Below are positions 32,158 through 34,115 of a DNA stretch of 34,115 bases, piece after piece. The position numbers and the translations under genes are program-made. The notes under the pieces are model-generated. The model was not told the origin of the DNA. It saw nothing but the letters and a program-made list of their open reading frames with translations, and ran no database searches. The stretch comes from Gammaproteobacteria bacterium (GTDB taxonomy: Bacteria; Pseudomonadota; Gammaproteobacteria; Pseudomonadales; Oceanobacteraceae): assembly GCA_013373125.1 (NCBI GenBank), contig JABXIK010000136.1:1-34115 (forward strand), written 5' to 3'. The stretch's first letter is position 1; each line of letters begins with the position of its first letter.

Positions 32158-33339
32158 TCATTCTGTCCTGGACAAGGTTAGCAATGTTATATCGTCTGGT
32201 ATCTCATTGCCTGTATTCATTTTGAGCAAGGATTCCAAGTTTTCTACGGTTAATAAACCGTCTTCGACCCATTTAATTAAGCAGGCTTCTTTCTCTGCTA
32301 ATGTCGCTTGAGGCAGAACCTCAAGTATACCATCGGATACAGCCATCAACTGGAACGTATGCCCCAATTTAATCTCATATGTGCTGTATTGCGCCGATGC
32401 AAATAACCCAGCAGGCTGCGAACGGCCTTCTAGATAGTGTACACCAAATTCGTTGCTTAATATGGGCATAGGAAATTGGCCGCCAACACTATAAGAAAGT
32501 GTTGAAGATGGCAAATCAATCATGCCCCAAAACAAGCTCACATGCTTGCCTAGCTTAGCATCCACCAATTCTTTGTTAATGCGTTCGATCACTTTATGCG
32601 GGGTAAGTAGATCGTCGGTTGATTGGCGTTTAAGATTACGCCGTAAACGGTTAGTAAGGTTCTTCAACAGCACTGTAATAAATGCCGAAGAAGCGCCGTG
32701 TCCACTCACATCCGCAATATAAAACACTAATTTATCGCTACTGATCGGAAAATAATCAACAAAATCGCCGCTAAGGTACAAGCTTGGGATGATGTGATAA
32801 TTAAACTCCACCCCAGCCATTTGCGCTTGGTTTTCAGGCAGCATTCGCTTCTGCACTTCACGCCCAGCTTGCTGGTCCAATCTTAACTCTTCTAGGCGAG
32901 ATTCCAGCTCACGGTTCTTACTCTCTAGTTGAGATCGATACGTGGTGTTTTGTTCCTCTAAGCGGCGTTGTTTGAGGTTACGGACAATACTGTGCTCCAG
33001 CACTTCCATATCTAAGATTGGTTTAATGAGGTAATCACTGGCACCTAAGCGTAATGCTTGGACCACGTCTGCCATAACCCCGGCGCCAGATACGACGATA
33101 AAAGGGGTGGTAGGATGGGTTTTATTGATTTGCTTGAGAACGGACAAACCGTCCATGTTCGGCATGCGCAAATCACACAATACGATATCTGGGAGCTGAC
33201 TGTTGAAGCAGGCCACACCTTCGTGCCCATTCTCCGCTTCTATTACTTCAAACCCACTGTCCTCCAAATAAGCAACGATGCTTTCTCGGACAATAGCTTC
33301 GTCATCAATGACTAATACTCGACCACTTACCACACTCAT
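32158..33339 (-). CDS. rssB: Response regulator with PP2C/SpoIIE-type phosphatase (RssB-like)
   Basis: The 393-residue protein has a receiver domain (about 7-125) with Asp56 in CDLRMP and the Lys of LIKP, a coiled-coil linker (about 130-170), and a PP2C/SpoIIE domain (about 185-393). The metal-binding aspartates are kept: SGDFVD, IADVSGHG, VSDGILE and PDDIT. The phosphatase therefore should be active, unlike E. coli RssB, whose PP2C domain is degenerate. It likely dephosphorylates RssC. The operon continues to gpsA. It is divergent from the PilZ gene across 230 bp that hold a CRP-like palindrome and a near-consensus promoter. The name follows Pseudomonas RssB, not the E. coli RpoS adaptor; an adaptor role for RpoS is not implied. 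Confidence 0.9.
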   Translation of the reverse strand: MSVVSGRVLVIDDEAIVRESIVAYLEDSGFEVIEAENGHEGVACFNSQLPDIVLCDLRMPNMDGLSVLKQINKTHPTTPFIVVSGAGVMADVVQALRLGASDYLIKPILDMEVLEHSIVRNLKQRRLEEQNTTYRSQLESKNRELESRLEELRLDQQAGREVQKRMLPENQAQMAGVEFNYHIIPSLYLSGDFVDYFPISSDKLVFYIADVSGHGASSAFITVLLKNLTNRLRRNLKRQSTDDLLTPHKVIERINKELVDAKLGKHVSLFWGMIDLPSSTLSYSVGGQFPMPILSNEFGVHYLEGRSQPAGLFASAQYSTYEIKLGHTFQLMAVSDGILEVLPQATLAEKEACLIKWVEDGLLTVENLESLLKMNTGNEIPDDITLLTLSRTE

Positions 33340-33439
33340 GGATGCCTGCGCAGACTTGTTATTGTTTTGGCTGGGCCACCTTACATGGCAAACAGCCTGT
33401 TAGCAAGGTACACCAAGGACAGCACAAAGGCATGCATTA

Positions 33440-33468
33440 ATTATACAAATCTCAGTATTTTGTGTGAA
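33440..33468 (-). promoter_or_regulatory. Candidate sigma-70 promoter of rssB operon
   Basis: On the minus strand TTCACA (-35, 33468-33463) and a perfect TATAAT (-10, 33445-33440) are 17 bp apart. The predicted start near 33432 gives a leader of about 95 bases before rssB. The -35 lies inside the CRP-like palindrome. Confidence 0.65.
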
Positions 33469-33479
33469 AATTGTCACAC
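33462..33479. promoter_or_regulatory. CRP/Vfr-like palindrome (rssB/PilZ control region)
   Basis: GTGTGA, six bases AAATTG, then TCACAC form a perfect palindrome whose core TGTGA-N6-TCACA is the CRP/Vfr consensus. It overlaps the predicted -35 elements of both rssB (minus) and PilZ (plus). The centre is at about -38 from the predicted rssB start, near but not exactly at the class II activator position of -41.5, so either activation or repression is possible. Confidence 0.65.
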
Positions 33480-33500
33480 CATTTGCATAGTAATTATACA
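33471..33500 (+). promoter_or_regulatory. Candidate promoter of the PilZ gene
   Basis: TTGTCA (-35) and TATACA (-10) are 18 bp apart, giving a leader of about 60 bases before ATG 33570. The -35 overlaps the right arm of the CRP-like palindrome, which would favour repression of this promoter by a bound regulator. Confidence 0.4.
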
Positions 33501-33569
33501 GTTGCATGAATTACAGAAGTTTGACACAGTGAGATTGACATTGTGGCCAATGGAAGAGGAATAAAAACA

Positions 33570-33866
33570 ATGAACCTAGCCAACGCCTACGAAGAAAAAC
33601 GTGACTTTATCCGCATGCGCGTAGAGTCTCCCCTGACCTTAACCATGGGTGACCGCACCATCGAATGCATTTGCATCGATTTAAGCGGAACCGGCATGTG
33701 CATAGAAACTCGAGAAGTTCTTAATGTCGGCGATGAAGGTGTCGCATTTATTCCATCATATCAGAATCAATTTGCCCCACTTAATGCTTGCATCACTATC
33801 AAGCGCCATATGGAAGATGGAGGTTTAAATTACTATGGGGCTGAAATTATCGAGCTCCTTGGCTAA
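33570..33866 (+). CDS. Single-domain PilZ protein (c-di-GMP binding)
   Basis: This 98-residue protein consists of a PilZ domain only. The c-di-GMP motif RxxxR appears as RDFIR (residues 11-15 of the region EEKRDFIRMR), followed by the second motif DLSGTGM. Both being intact suggests real c-di-GMP binding. It has no output domain, so it should act by docking to a motility, secretion or exopolysaccharide partner. I chose ATG 33570 with AGAGGA upstream; a GTG at 33543 would add nine residues and cover that site. It is divergent from rssB and convergent with mlaA. Confidence 0.9.
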   Translation: MNLANAYEEKRDFIRMRVESPLTLTMGDRTIECICIDLSGTGMCIETREVLNVGDEGVAFIPSYQNQFAPLNACITIKRHMEDGGLNYYGAEIIELLG

Positions 33867-33871
33867 GGCCC

Positions 33872-33904
33872 AAAAAAACGCCAAGCATTGCTTGGCGTTT
33901 TTTT
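33872..33904. terminator. Bidirectional terminator between PilZ gene and mlaA
   Basis: The stem CGCCAAGC/GCTTGGCG around ATT is flanked by seven A and seven T residues. It serves the PilZ gene on plus and mlaA on minus. The T-run touches the mlaA stop codon (33903-33905). Confidence 0.93.
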
Positions 33905-34115
33905 AGAAGTCATCTTCGAATTCATCCTCAAAATCATCGCCGAATTCATCTTCCACCTGCCCATCGTTAATCAAATAATCACGACGCTGCAAATACAAGC
34001 TGCGAATAAACGAATAGCGATCACCGCTGATGATGCCTTCCGCCGGAATTAAATCCGCACGAATATCCAAGTATTCGGCAAATACAGTGGAATAATATAA
34101 TTCAGTATTTTCAAG
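33903..34115 (-). CDS. mlaA: MlaA/VacJ-family outer-membrane lipoprotein, C-terminal part
   Basis: The frame is open at the right edge and gives 70 C-terminal residues, read by translating the reverse strand. The segment SFIRSLYLQRRDYLINDGQV matches the conserved VacJ/MlaA end, where E. coli has VREAYFQRHDF. MlaA sits in the outer membrane with porins and removes misplaced phospholipids from the outer leaflet, passing them to MlaC for return inward. The N-terminus with lipobox is outside the window. The tail after GQV is unusually acidic: about 16 residues of Asp, Glu and Phe only, with one Gly. The neighbours rssB, rssC and PilZ gene fit the order around vacJ in Pseudomonas, as far as I recall. 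Confidence 0.82.
   Translation of the reverse strand, partial: LENTELYYSTVFAEYLDIRADLIPAEGIISGDRYSFIRSLYLQRRDYLINDGQVEDEFGDDFEDEFEDDF

Noticed and set aside
33367..33564. A 65-residue reading frame between rssB and the PilZ gene
   Set aside because: No ribosome-binding site or recognisable protein pattern, and it covers the predicted promoters and the CRP-like site.
1..34115. CRISPR, prophage, transposon, integron or toxin-antitoxin content
   Set aside because: No spaced direct repeats, transposase or integrase motifs or paired small toxin genes were seen; gene order and composition look like stable core genome.

Overview
This window looks like chromosomal core genome from a marine gammaproteobacterium of the Oceanospirillales/Pseudomonadales group. 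Protein sequences such as NadK, PepN, RluA, RdgC and the RssB/RssC pair read like Pseudomonas-type orthologues. Base composition is moderate, clearly lower in GC than typical Pseudomonas. A hydrocarbon- or lipid-using genus such as Bermanella, Oleispira or Thalassolituus is a guess from gene content. I see no tRNA or rRNA gene, CRISPR array, insertion sequence, integrase or prophage. Genes are densely packed, often overlapping, and no gap between genes exceeds 300 bases.

Left part (1-8000). The window opens inside a RimK-associated operon: the end of an AstE/AspA-type zinc hydrolase, a small MscS channel and a retropepsin-like protease. A long-chain-type acyl-CoA dehydrogenase (-), a PlsC acyltransferase (+) and an AraC-HTH/O6-methylguanine methyltransferase fusion (+) follow. 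Next is a tight three-gene signalling operon: CheY-like receiver, CheC-like phosphatase and PAS protein. It meets dgkA and a small membrane/coiled-coil protein head-on. A DUF1461-type membrane protein closes this part.

Middle part (8000-21800), all on the minus strand. It holds a FadI-like thiolase with a small RluA-family pseudouridine synthase, then an envelope cassette (DUF1329 protein, YCF48-like propeller, HAE3/MMPL-type RND transporter) without the DUF1302 partner that often accompanies it. After that comes the operon nadK - metallophosphoesterase - rhomboid protease - DUF1315 - DUF2797 - pepN, an order I recognise from pseudomonads.

Right part (21800-34115). It contains a DUF1853 protein, an unrecognised probable outer-membrane beta-barrel beside a rhombosortase, rdgC, a chalcone-isomerase-like exported protein, and the divergent RNA-modification pair tapT/rluA whose start codons are only 8 bp apart. 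A long minus-strand run, rssB - rssC - gpsA - DUF4389 - sixA - traB/gumN-like - alpha/beta hydrolase - thioesterase, reads away from a shared control region. Across that region lies a PilZ gene, then the end of mlaA (vacJ). The shared region holds a perfect CRP/Vfr-type palindrome overlapping predicted promoters on both strands.

Recurring themes are phospholipid and acyl metabolism (plsC, dgkA, gpsA, mlaA, acyl-CoA dehydrogenase, thiolase, thioesterase), phospho-signalling modules without their partners (CheY/CheC/PAS, RssB/RssC, PilZ), two unrelated-role rhomboid proteases, and RNA modification (two pseudouridine synthases plus TapT). I did not find a clearly new defence or mobile system. 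The best leads are the CheY/CheC/PAS operon, the CRP-like switch above rssB and PilZ, the DUF1329/YCF48/RND cassette, the barrel beside rhombosortase, and the back-to-back tapT/rluA arrangement.
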